Below, piece after piece: positions 37,782-50,500 of a DNA stretch of 64,000 bases. The stretch's first letter is position 1; every line of letters begins with the position of its first letter. Origin of the DNA: Leishmania martiniquensis. Lineage: Eukaryota > Euglenozoa > Kinetoplastea > Trypanosomatida > Trypanosomatidae. The translations under genes were made by a program, and so were the position numbers. Location of the stretch: positions 69,501 through 133,500 of the forward strand of contig NC_090142.1 of assembly GCF_017916325.1 (NCBI RefSeq), given 5' to 3'. Under the pieces are notes generated by a model that saw only the letters and a list, made by a program, of their open reading frames with translations, did no database searches and was not told where the DNA came from.

Positions 37782-38548
37782 CGCTGTTGCAAAGCCACGA
37801 GCGAATACCACAGATGGGGGGAGGGGGAGGGGGAGCGTTAGAAACGGGCAGGTCGCCGAATACGCAAACGGAGATGAGGGCCACGCAGACTGCGTGGTGA
37901 TGGGAGTGAAGCGGTGAGAGGGGAGAGGAGAGAGCGATCGAATGAGTCGAGCACTGGGAGCAGCCGTGTGAATATTTTTTTGTGCGCATGTTTTGACGCC
38001 CGCGCAATGCCATTGCGCAAGTGAGATCGTCGTGGGCGTTTGTTGCGCGCGTTTAGCAGAGAAGAGAGAAGGGAGGGAGGGTAAGAGAGCAGCGGCGGTG
38101 GCGGTGGGGGGGGGGGGCGGGAAAGGGGGCCGAGAGGTGCCATGGAGCCCTCCAAGATAGCCGACGAGTACATACGGCGCTGCTCGCCTGATGGTGCGTG
38201 CCGATCACGCCGCATGGGGAGCTGCAGAGAAGGAAAAGTGAAGCACCCTCAGCCTGAGGCCCCGCGCACGCAGTGCCGTTCGGCGAGACACCACCCCACT
38301 CGTGAGTGCAGCGCATCCACGGCCATCAGACGGGCATGCAGCACCAACGGATTGCTTCAGCCACGCAGGACAGGTTGAGCACATGTGTTCCACGTCACTA
38401 ATCATGCACATACACATACACAGAGAGAGAGAGACGGAGAAGGCGAGCGCCTCGAGAAAGCGCGGCAGGTGGGGCGGAATGAAGAGACGGAAGGCGTGCC
38501 CCTCTCCTCCACGCACACGCGCGCACGCACATACACATAGGCACTGCA
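37782..38548. other. Intergenic region, no gene supported
   Basis: A strong purine tract on the + strand at 37812-37837 reads as a pyrimidine tract upstream of the M20 gene. A run of 12 G at 38106-38117 and a short GA run near 38420-38433 are also present. No coding frame is supported. Confidence 0.6.
38106..38117. repeat. Poly-G run (12 G)
   Basis: A homopolymer G run on the + strand in the presumed 3' UTR of the HECT ligase, with further G triplets nearby. Confidence 0.85.
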
Positions 38549-41500
38549 CTAGACCATTGTAAACCCCAGACTGCCGTACGTGATCGCCAACATTAGCTTC
38601 TCCTTGAGCACCGCAGCTGAGGGGTAGACGGGCAGGTCGATCTTGTTGAAGCATGTATGCGCCTGCGGTAGAAGGTCCTCTTTACTCACGGCCCAGCGGC
38701 TAATGGTAAAGGGCAGCGAGCGGCCGTTCGAGCCTTCGAGATGTCCGAAGCCGCCATGCGGCACCTTCGACGAGCCGGTGGCGAACTGCAGCAGATTTGC
38801 CAGGTCCTCCTTACTCATGGAGCCGACCGCTTCCCAGAACCAGCGCACCTGTGGTGACGTGCTGCTGTACCCCTCATAAACGGTGTGCGTGCGCAGGTCC
38901 TCGACGTCGATGTTGGGCATGCCGCTGATGACCAGCTCTAGCTCCTTCTCCGTGAAGCACTGAATCTCGCGGCGGGGGATGACCGAGTAAAAGCCCTTCA
39001 GAAAGCGCAGCAGCTGATCCTCCGTACGCTTCGTCATGTGAAACTCACAGAGGAGGCGGACGTACTGCTGCTTGTTCGCATTCGTCACCACCGTGTCCCT
39101 GCCGTTCAGCTCCAACTCCTCCTCCTCCACGGAGCCGAAGCGGTCGTAGTTGACGGCGAAGGTCAAACCAAGGTCCGTTACATCGTTCTCCATGATCCAG
39201 TTGAGGTTCGCGTACAGCTCTGGGTCGAAGCTCTGCAGATCGGAGAAGACAGGGCGGTGGCCGATGATGTGCCGGTAGAACGCGCGCGTGAAGTGGATGT
39301 CGATGGGGACATTGTGCGCGATCGCCAGCCCTGTCACGACGCCCGCAAACTGAAAGTACTCGAGGTGGTTCGGGTTAACGCTCGAGAATGGGTTCGGCTG
39401 GAAGGAAATGCTGTCTTGAGAGTGGATGAAGAGCGCGTAGCTCTCGTCAACGATGGCCTCGGAAAGAAGTTGCAGCCACTCCCGCGTCAGTCCACCAGCG
39501 TCGGCGCCTTCCTCGCCGTGGAAGCGGATGTGCAGCTGCCCGCCAAAGGATCGAACCCGCTGAAGCTCTTTGAAGCTGTCGAGTAGACACGTCTGGCGGT
39601 TCACGCGCAGCAGAATGTTCGGCCCACGCCGCAAGCCGAGCCGCCGCCGGAAGTCCGTCAGCTTGAAGTTGAAGTCGATCAGGTTCGGCTCGTACTTGAG
39701 GAAGGAGAAGCTGTCCTTTAGGAGGCTACCGTCCCAGTGGAAGAGGGTGTTCAGCGTCGTGCGGTTCTCCTCCAGCACCATCCGCACCACGCGCGGCAGC
39801 CGGCGGTGCTGCAGCTCCTCCGCGGTCTTCAGTCCTTCTTCAGATAGGCGTGTTCCTGCGGCCGTCATCCATTGCGCTGCATCTGGCTGCTCTGCCAGCT
39901 CACGAACTGCGCGGTCTGACACGGACGACGGCTTGGTCGAGGCACGAAGGAAGTGCTCTGTCTCTCCGGCTAAGCTGCTGCGGCTGTCCGTCAGCGTGCG
40001 TGCACTCGCAGAGCCGCCGGGCAGCCGCGACTCGCTCAGGTGGTACTTGCAAAACGTTTGTAGGATAGACGAGACGCACGAGGGCAGCGGCAGCACCTCT
40101 TTCGGCGCGACGTGCTCCAGCAGCGTCGACACGTCCGACAGGTACGCCTGACTCGCCCGCCACAGCATTGTGAAGGCGCGCGGTTCGGTGCGCATGGTGG
40201 CCACGTACGGTTCGAAGAGCAGCTGAATAGCGTCGCCCTCGCTGTTCTTGATGTCCAGCTTGACGAGAAGCGCCATGACGGTGTCCGTGTCGAACACATG
40301 GCCCTCTGGGATGCTCAGCTGCTGCCACGTGAGGCGACCGGATACCCCACGGGCACCGGTGCCGCCGCCCAGCTGCGATCTCGACGGGGCCGGAGCAGCC
40401 ACTGCGGCGCCCACACGGCGGCCGTTGTTACCGGACATGGGGTGCAGGATCGCATAAACCTCCTGGCGGAACTCGTCTCGCGCCGTCTTCAACGCGCGCA
40501 CTCTGGCGTCAGCCAGCTCGACGAGCTCCTGCTCCAGGAGCTGAATGGGGCCGAGACACGCACCACCGCCGCCGCTGAACAGCGGCCCCGCGACGGAGTG
40601 CGCAAGAGGTGCCGCGGTCGTCGCTGAGCCGGCGGCGGCGGCGCCCCCAGGTGAGCTGCTCACTCCCTCACGAGTCCCGCACTCCTGCAGTCCAAGCGAC
40701 ATGAGATGCACCACGTTCGTCGAAATGTCGGACCGGCACAGCGGGTGTCGCAGCAGCCGCATCATCGATGTCACCGTCTCTGGCACGGTTTGCAGCATGA
40801 GGGCTGCGGCCCGCCGCATGCGCTGCTGCATCTCCGCGAGTGTCAGGCGCTCGCGCGAGCAGTTAGCGCAGAGGTCGAACTGGCACGAGGGGCAATGAAA
40901 GCAATAATCAAAGCCAGGGTTAACCCCGCACACGTTGCACACGTAGCCACCGTCCTCGTAGTTGGAGAGCAGGCGAATGTTCGTCCACCGAAGTCGGTGC
41001 GGATGCCGCGGGTGCGCGATGAGCGTTTCTGTGAGCTGCTCCCTGCCGTTAGGGTCGGCACTGCCGCCCGATTCGTTGTCCTCCGACGCGGTCGACATAG
41101 AGCGCTGGCAACGCAGGAGCTGCTGCAGCAGCTTATCCAGTGCCAGCGCAAAGCTGGGCACATGCACGTGCTGCCGCGCGACTCGCCACAGTCGGTTCCA
41201 CAGCCCGCACTGCGCCGCACTCTGCTCCGCCGCGTCCGGCGGGGCGCCGAGCGGCTTCAACGTGGCGAAGTCGACGGTGTTATCTGGCAGAAGAAAAAAG
41301 GCGGACACCATCGACTGATTTTGCTTCACGAGCGACACGAAAAGTGTCGTGATATCTTTGATGAACTGCCGGTTCGCCGTCAGCTCACTCGACGACAATG
41401 TGCGCGAGAAGTGGGACGGCGGCGTAGGGGGCGAGGACGGTGACTCGCGAGCGGCAGCGCTGGCGTGGGTCGTGGTGGTGGACCGGCCAAGGGGTATCGC

Positions 41501-44500
41501 GCTGTCGGGGAATGTATCCTCGGCTGCCATCGTCGTCGGCGTGGCGGCTATCAAGTCTAGCAGCTGGCAGGCAATTCGCACCGACGCGCTTGTGTTGGAC
41601 ATAAGCAGTTGCATGACCCGCTGCAGCTCCTGATCCAGGCAGCTGATGCCCGTCAGTAGGTTGCACGGTAGCGCCAGCGGCGCCGTCGCCCGCAGCCGTA
41701 GCAGCTCAATGCAGCGACTGACAATGTCTTCCGGAACTTCAGGTATGGGAAGGGCGAGCGGGTGGTACAACGTTTCCTGGACTGGCACCATCGACTCGCT
41801 CAGCGCTGCCAGCGACGTCGACGGCGCTGCCACCGTTGCGCGCGACCCCCAGGGGACACACTCTGCGGCGAAGGCATCACCGCTACTGCTTAGCAACGCA
41901 TGCGATGACGGAGATAATGGAGACGCAGACGGTTCTGATGCCACTAAGTCCGCAGACGGAGACAACTGCAGAGAGGGGAACTGCGGGAGATGGTGATGGC
42001 GAGGAGTCGAGGCAGCGTTAGCGGCCACCATGGGGGTACTGCGCGGCGGTGCGCGGCGCATCATGGCGTTGCCGCCGCGGTGCGCGCTATGCCGCTGGCT
42101 CAGTACCACGCTCTGACGCATCACCTCGTCGTCGCGCAGCTGGGGCAGCATGGGCCCCGGATCACTCACGCCCGCCGTTGCCGCCGCCTCTTCCGCGTGG
42201 GCGCCCATAATACGAGAAATGGCCGAAGACGTCGGCGACTCGAGTGCCTGCAGGACCGCCTCGCACCGGTACAACCGGCGTGCCAGGAAGAGCTCATGAT
42301 TGACTGCCTCGTAGAGCTGACTGGGCGGGCCAAACATGACTCGCATGACACCCTCGACCGTCTCCATGTCCCGCAAGAGCGGCAAACTGGTGCGCATGCC
42401 GGACGCGACTCCCGCTGCCGCCGCTGTTGCGCCGCCGCCCGCTTCCCGTATGGTGTCCCAGGCGCCCAGTATCCATAAGTGCGGCGGACGCTGGCTGGCC
42501 TGCTGCTGCTGTAGTTGCTGCTCTGCCTGCTGGCGCTGGTGCTGGCGCCGCTCTTGCTCTCGCTGCGCAGCCTGCTCAGCCTCCTCGCGTGCCCGCTCTA
42601 CCTCCGCGCGCAACTCCGTCGCCTCCCGCAGCACCTCGGGAAAGGAGCGAAGAAGCTCGAGGTCACACTGCAGCAGCAGGTCGCGGCGGGTCTCAGCGTC
42701 AACAAGGAGCAGTGTTTGGTACAGCTCGCTAGCATTGTTGTCAGCACCTGTTACCCGTACCCACCGCGCCTCCACCTCGATGGCATGACGCTGAGCATCC
42801 TCCGGCATCGCGTTGAGGAATCCTGGGTAGAGGCGCGTCCGCTGTCCTCGCACCTCACGCTCGTCAGCGCCACGGAGCAGGTTCATGCTGTCGAACAGGA
42901 TCTCGCTGCGGACGTCCTCCGGCATCTCGATGAGAAACTGCGGATTGAGTGTGCCCTCCCATGGCTCCGGCGTTGCCGGTGGGGCAGGAGTCGGCGCAGC
43001 AGGCGAAGCCGATGCTCTCTCTGGCGCGGCTTGTGGCGGTAGCGGCTCGGCCAGCGGCATTATGTGGGTGTTGGTGTCACCAGCCGCGAAAAGGGCTAGG
43101 ATGCGTTCAGTGAGTGCCTCCACACTCGTATCGCCCTCGCTGGCTGCGTTCGGCTCTGGCCGTGCCGCCTCTGCAGCTGGAGCCGCTGCCCTTGTCGTGT
43201 TGGCTGATTCGGGTGCTGGTTGCTGCAACGCGGTGGCGTCGATGGGAGGCGGCGCATCGAGCGAGCCGCTTTCGTTGGCAGCGACACCAGCGGCGGCGGT
43301 ACCCTGGAGAGAGTTGATGGGGGCTGTTATGTCATACGGTGAACGTGAGTCGCGTCCGCGGCGCATGATCTGGTCGCTTGGGGTGTGCGCTGACCCGGCC
43401 GCGGCCGAGAATGATGACGGCGGGCTGGCGAACGACAGAGGTCGGCGCGACTGCCGCAGCCCTGCTGAAGCCGGCGTCACGGTTGTTGCAGCGCGTGATG
43501 CGGCAGAATCGAGCTGAAGAGGAGGACTGCACGAGTCGTCGGCAGCGTCAACGCTGCGCTGGCGGCTCTCCACCAGTGGCCGGCGCGGCGGGTCGACGCT
43601 GTCGTCATCGCCGTCGCGACTGCGCTCGTTCCCCTCCGGCGAGGGTGCCGGCGCCGGAGACTCCTCCTCGGACGCGTGCAGCACCGGCGGCGGCGGTGTC
43701 TCCGTCTCCACAACGTTATGAGCCGCCAGCGGGCGCACTGTCAGCAAGATGGCACGATACGCGCACGCGGCAAAGCTTTGTGCCCGCTCCACCCCTGTGA
43801 CGGGTGCTGCCGGGCGCCCCACCGGGTCCTCGCTAAGGTAAGTCAGGCGGCCAGACGTCTGCTGTGCGAGGCCATGGCGCAAGGCGCCGGAGTCGCCACC
43901 TCCGGTAGCCAAATCCGGCGCATACATGTCAAGCAGGGCATCCTCGAGGTGGTCACTCCCCGACAGTAGCTGCCCCGCTTCATCGTAGTACAAGGAGGTG
44001 TTGTCGTTGTCATCCACCTCGTCCTCTTCATACCGCTCCTCTTCGTCGTCGTCGCCATCGCCTGGGGTGCTGTCGTCGTCGTCGTCGTCGCCTGGGGTGC
44101 TGTCGTCGTCCTCGCCGTCGTCAGCGTCGCCGTGCGCCTCATCGGCGTTGCTGTCGCTGTCATCATCGTCGCGGTGCCCGCTGCCATTTTCACCGGTCTG
44201 TGGGGTACCCAGCGGGGACGGCGCGAAGAAGCTAGGCATCTCCGGCTGACTTCGGAATAGATGTTCCACGTCGTCGTCGTCCTCTTCCATGTCGGCGCCG
44301 TCGTCGACCATGACGTCAGCGAAGAGGGCGTTCTCGTCCTCCTCCTCGTCTCCGTCGGGGTCCGAGTAGTCTTGATCGTCGTCCTCCTCCTCCGTCGGCA
44401 GCGCCGCCGTCCGGTCGGCGCCGTGCCGGCGTCGCCGACGACGCTCCATCGCCTCTTCAGCGCGCAGTGAGCGTATAACAGCTGCCTCATACGTCGCCAG

Positions 44501-47500
44501 CACCACCGCCCGATGGCGAAAGTCCGTGTCATCGGCGCCGACGCCGCCGCGGTCAAGGGTGTCTCCCGATAGAATACCTAATGAAGAAGTTCGTTGCGAC
44601 GCCGCCGTGGCAGCATCCCGCTGTGGACTTTGGGATGGGCGCGCTGCAGTGGCGTCCACGTCCACGGGTGACACCGAGAGCACCTGCGGTGGGGCGCCGC
44701 GCTGCAGACGGCGTTGCATGCTCACGTTCGACTCCTCCTCGCTGCCACTGTTGCTGTTCTGAACGGACCGTATCCCACCGGCGCGCCTCACCGGCTGCAT
44801 CGGGGGCCACGCATCGCTATTCTCGACAGCATTAGGCGCCGCGCGCCGCGCCGCTGACTCGCCGCGTTCCGCGTGCCCTCCAAATTCGCTGCTGCTGTCA
44901 GCGGTGCCGCTGTCATCGTGGTCGTCGCCCTCCACGCCCCCTTCATGCTGCTCCTCCTCAAAGGTAAGAAATGCGCGCAGCCCATCGGCGGCCGGACCCT
45001 CTTCGCCCATGCCGTGCTCACCCGAAAAGTTCGGGGTCACATCCAGCACGTTGTCCGTAACTCGCGCGGCACCGTCGCCGCCGCTGCGAAGAATGTCGCG
45101 CGAGATCAGCGCCCCCAGCTGGTCAAAAGTGTGATGCAGATTGGAGGAGTCTGCTGCATCACGCAGCTGGGACGGCGGCCAGCCCAGCGTGTTCGGAAGG
45201 TCCTGCCCACTTAGGCCAGGGTATGGGCGGCGCAAGGCCATAGGGCCTCTGCTCCGACTCATCCATGGGCTCATGCTCGGCAGCCCACGCGACACGCGCT
45301 GCTGCTTGCCCTGCTGCTGCATAGCATGACGCTTCTGAGACGGCGAAAGCAGCTCCGCCAGCTTAAACTCACCCAAAGTGAGCAGCTGATGGGCGAGAAG
45401 CTGCAGCAGCGACGTTGCGTCGCGGCCGTGCTCGCACGACTGCAGGAGGCACACGCGAAAGAGGATGTCGAGGAGGCCGAGGCGGCCGAGGTAGTCAAAG
45501 AAGCGCAAAAACGCCTCCTGCACAGCGCTGCTGATGCCAATGCGCTGCTGAGTGGCGCGCTGCCGGGCTGGCAGAGCCGCCGTCGCTGGCTGCGGGCTGC
45601 CACGCTCCAAGAAGCACAGCACATCATGCAGGCAGCGTGTGAGGGCCTTCCTTACCCGATACACTCTGTCACTTGCTTTCAGCTGCTGCTGCTGGCCAGT
45701 CGGCTCTCTCTCTTCCATTAGCGAAGGGGTCGCTGCAGCAGCAGCACCGGCAGCGGCGGCGGCGAGTCCCTCACGTCCGGACGCAGTCACCACCTCCCCG
45801 TTGGCCTCTCGGTTTCTTCCGGCAGCGTTGTCACCCTCGGCACCCGCGACGGGCCCAGACCCGGCCTCCATGACGCGCGCCGCCTGCACGGTGGTCACCT
45901 CCACCGCGGTGACAAGGCGGCCAAGCGCGCGCGCAACCGCTTCCGACACAGCCGCGGGATCGTGCGCGAAAATGGCGGTGGCGAAGTCGACGCTGCCGGT
46001 GGTGAGGCTGCCACCACCGCTGCTCGTGCCCCGGCCAGCCTCCCCAAGTGCTGAGCAGAAGTACAGCGCGAGGGCGAGAAAAGGCGGCACGGCAATTTTA
46101 GGCGGCAACCGAGATGTCGCCGGCGCACCGCCGTTTTCGTTCGTCACGGATGTGGAAGGATCACCTTCCCCCTCCCCTCCAGCGCCAGCAGCAGTGGCAG
46201 CCGGCGCCTCCACAGTGCTGACAGGGGTACCACTCGCTCCAGCAGTAGACGTGAGTAATTCTGCGTAGCTGGCCGGCACCGGCATTTCAAAGCTGGGGGA
46301 AAGCAGCGCCTCGCACACGCCTGGGAGCTGTACCATGACGGCAAGCATGCTAGCGCCGTGTGTGGCGCGCCCTTGGCCAGCCTCGATATTGTAGGCAAGG
46401 TGCTGTACGAAGCACTGCACCCGTTCTACGAAGCCGCGCGACAGCGTAGACGCGGCGCTAGAGCGGGGCCGACGCGTCGTGCGAGGGCTGTGGCTGCAAC
46501 TTCCTGCGGCAACGGGTGCGGAGGCCAGAGGCCGTGGTCGCACCCACACCCCCAGCCACGCCGCCGGCACTTCGCCCGCCCCCGCGCGCACCCAGCGCAC
46601 CTCGCAGTAGCGACGGAACGCGTGGTAGAAGGCGACAGGGTGACGAATGATATACGGCTCGAGATTCGCAAGAAAAATGCTGAGGGGAATGAGGTGGCGG
46701 TGCGCAGCAGCACAATCCTCAGCCTCGCTGCTTTTCGGCGCCTCCGCTGCTGCGCCTCCGTCGGCCTGTGACTCCTCCTGTTCTGTTGGCGTCACAGACT
46801 GCCACCTTGGATGCCGCTGCGGTGCACTGTTCACTGACGGCACGGGCACAGGCGCCGGAGCTCGGAGCTTCCGATGGCTAAAGCCCTTCCGTGTTGTTGT
46901 CGCAGGCGCCCTGCCCTCTTCGCGAGCGTTCGATGATGACTCCGCGGGTGTGTTCGCCGACGCACGCGCGAGCCGCAGGTGATGAGCGGTGAGCGCGGCG
47001 TGCGCCTCCTCCGTCAGCCGCCGACCCTTGCGGTGTACCTGCACGGTGGTGTGCACCACCGTCACCATGTGCTGCCACACCTCCTCCTCTAGGCGCTGCA
47101 TGTCCGTCAGCAGTAGCCCACTCAGCAGCATCGCCTTCTCACGATTTGGGGGATCGATGTGAGTGATATACGCACAAAGAACTGAGAGCGAATCAATGCA
47201 GCAGCAGCCGACATCGACGGAGGCATTACGACCGGAGGCTAACGCTGTCGCCCGCGCAGCAGCCGCGTATGGGGCTGCCGGCGGCGCGGGTGACCCGGCT
47301 GAGCGGTGGGTGCGAACGATGTGCATGCAGGTGGTATAGTAGGTTGAGAAGCAGGTCAGCAAGAAATGTACGATGACCTCGTCTACACCGCACTCCACCA
47401 CTTCCACACGGGGCAGAGTCAGCCGCGCTGCCACGCCTTTCGCCATGGTGACGGGAGCGGCAGCAGCGGCAGCGGGAAGGATGCCAGGAAAAGGCAGCGC

Positions 47501-50500
47501 GGCCGCAGAGGCAGGGGAGGCTATCGGTGATGATGGAAACTGCGGTGAGTTCGAGAGCGCCCCATCGGTCGGGTGCGTGTTGCCGGCGAGGGCAGAGGAG
47601 GCGGCGCCTGCCACACTGACCCGCTGCTGTTGCAGCCGCTGCTCCTTGCTCGCCGCCTCCGCATCTGCCTTGTCGGCCGCCTCGTCACGCAGCCGGGCGG
47701 CCATAAAATCAAGAGTCATACGCACCACCTCTTCGCACACGTCACGGCCGAACAGGGCGCAGTGCGGAATGATGGAGCGCCGCAAAGGGTCGGCGCGGAA
47801 GTCGGTGGCGGTCAGCGGGTTGAGAAGACGGTGCCGCAGCGGTGACCGTTCGCGGCGGCTGCCCCCAAAGGCACCGGTGAGGCGAGTGACTTCGTCTTGA
47901 GCCCTCTCGTCCATGTCGTCCCCGCCGTAGTCCACATCGCGGGGAGCGCTGAGGCCGCCACGGAGCTGCTGCAGCGATGGCGATGGAGGCGCGGGTCGAG
48001 CTGAAAGAGGTAGCCACGGCAGATGCTCGCCTCGCAGAATTCGCTGGTAATTCTCAGGCCCAATCAAGTCCGCCGCAGCCACAGCCCCTGGTGGCGGTCC
48101 CATGCGCCTGACGACATCGGCGATCCCGCCCTCCCCAGGATTGTCATGACTGCCCTCATCGTCCTCGCTGCCGTCGGCGTCGGCGGACACATCGTCCATC
48201 CTGAAAAGCCGCTGCAGCCACGGCTGCCCCTCTTGCGAAAGGATTCGCATCACCTCGTCGCTGCTTTGAGGGGGGCTCTGCAGTCCGCTAGGGTCGGTCA
48301 TGCCCGCAGACAGAGGCGCGCGCACGACTCGCTGCGGCGGGTGGTGAGTCCGCAGCTGCCCTGCGCTCCGCGTCGGGGCGCTGGTCGCTGATACGTTGTG
48401 TAGGCGCACTGCCGTTTGCCCCTCCGCCTCCCCCGATCTCACTGCGGTCTTCTCTGATGTCGTCCCTGGAGCACTCCTCGCGCCCTGCGTGGCAGTGGTG
48501 GTGGCTGAGAATGCAGGTGGGCATGGGAAGCCGTGGTGCTCGAGCACCGAGAGCATCTCGTCAAGAGCGCGCTGCGTCCCCGGGCCGAATGTGTTCAGGC
48601 CAAAACGGTGCTCCTCCCCGTCCCTCCCACGCTGTCCGTTCACGGGGACGACGTGATGGCGGTGGCACTGGTGGCCATTCCAGCAGAAGGTGTTGCGCGT
48701 GGCGTCGAAGTAACTGCACTGCGCCCCCATCGCCTGCACGTGCGATGGCGTCGCGGCAGTGCGAGCTAACGGGTCAGAGATCAATGGAGCGTCGCTGCGA
48801 ACGTTCTGGAAGACACTCAGAAAGCTCACGAGTTGGCCATGCAGGGTCATATGCGTCCGAGCGTAGAAGCGACGGCGGCGCTGGCGGTGCTCGCGCTGCG
48901 CTGCTGCAGCGGCACCGGTGCTGGCGCCGCTCAGCGCCTGCTGGCACGACTCCTCGGCGCGCTGCTCTGCCGTCACCTCCTCGATGGCCTGACGCACCAC
49001 TTTCACGATGGCGCGTGGCAGCGGGGTCAGCGCTAGGGCCTCCACCAGAACAACACCGCGCAGTTGCGTCAGCAGAACGCCGATGTACTCGAGCAGCACG
49101 ACATTCTCGCGCACGTTCGAGAGAACGCGGTGCAGCATGTAGGCCAGCACGTACTGTTGCTCAGCAGTATTTGTGCCCGTCCACATACCCCACAGTGCTC
49201 GGCACACACGCTTGCGCAGGAGTCGCTGCCCGGTCTCGCTCAGCGTGTCTAAGGGGAAGATGCGACCCGCTGCGACATCGCACACCCACGGCAGAGCACG
49301 CGCCCACTCATTGGCGGTCGAGAGCGGTGCGCTGAGCTGCGTGCGCCGTGGCTGCTGCAGAAGTGCAACATACTGGCCGTAGTGGTATGGCGTGGCGCCT
49401 GAGTCGGGGGACGGCGCCCCAGCGTGAGTACCGTGTAGGGGCCCCGTGCGCGCCCATGGCGATGGCGTGAAGCGACGAGTGCCGTCGCAAGCGATAGTCG
49501 CTTGCGCCTCCTCGGCTTCGTATTGCTGAACTTCGCCTCTTTCGTCCGCCTCGTCGCCGTCCGCGTCACCGGCCGCCGTTTCCCCTCTCTCGCTCTGCTG
49601 CGGTGATGGCGCAATGGGAAAAGGGTCCGTGCTAGCGGCGACCGCGGTGGCCGCAGTCGTCGGCGTCGCCTTTGCGGCATCGCCCTGCCACCCACGCGCC
49701 AGCGCCTTGAACGACATGCGGCTCAGCGTCTCCGGCTTCAGCTGCGCCACCGCTTCCATTGCCGCGATGTACACGTGCGGCACCATTGGGAACCCGGGCA
49801 GCTTCGGCCACACATCAAGGACGCAGTAGAGGAGCGACTCGACGTGGTTGCAGTGCCGCCCCCGCGTCCGCGCGTCGCAGCCCTCGAGGAAGTTCATGAG
49901 AAGCACGGCCATGTACACGAGGCAGCGCTGCAGTTGAGTCTTCAGTGTCGCTGCAACCGGCGACAGCGGTGCCGCGAATGCCTCCGTCTCGGAGGTACAA
50001 GCGTCGTCTCCATGCGCTGCTGAAGCGCGCCTCGCCGATCCTGCATGGACATCAAAGATGAGGCGCGAGAGAAGCAGCAGCAGCTGCGCGGCACGAGAGA
50101 GCATCTCATGCAGCGGCGCGCTCTCGTACTCTGGCGTCGCCCCATTGCCCCCCGTACACACTGCGCCCAGAACCGCCAGCTCCCACAGCACGCGACGGGC
50201 TGCAGTGAAATTAATCTCGCCCAGACACGCCTCCACATCGACGCAGCCCGGCAGGCTGATCGTGGCCAGCTCGCGCGGGTCCATGTCAAGCCACGCACAC
50301 GCCGTGTGCACGCGTGCCGAGGTGAATGCGCCACGACAGCCGCCGCCGCTGCCCGTCACCGCCCCTACCCGGCTCTCGTGACGCGGCTGTGGCCGGAACA
50401 CGTGCAAGCGCTCCTGTACATCCGCCGTGATGGCTGTCTCGTCGTCATCGGAGTTGCGGCTGTGGCGCCGCCTCGCACGCCTCCGAGACGGGCGCGTCTG

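Noticed and set aside
44036..44130. Short direct repeats that could suggest a CRISPR-like or satellite array
   Set aside because: They are in-frame coding repeats for an acidic stretch in a eukaryotic gene with no unique spacers.
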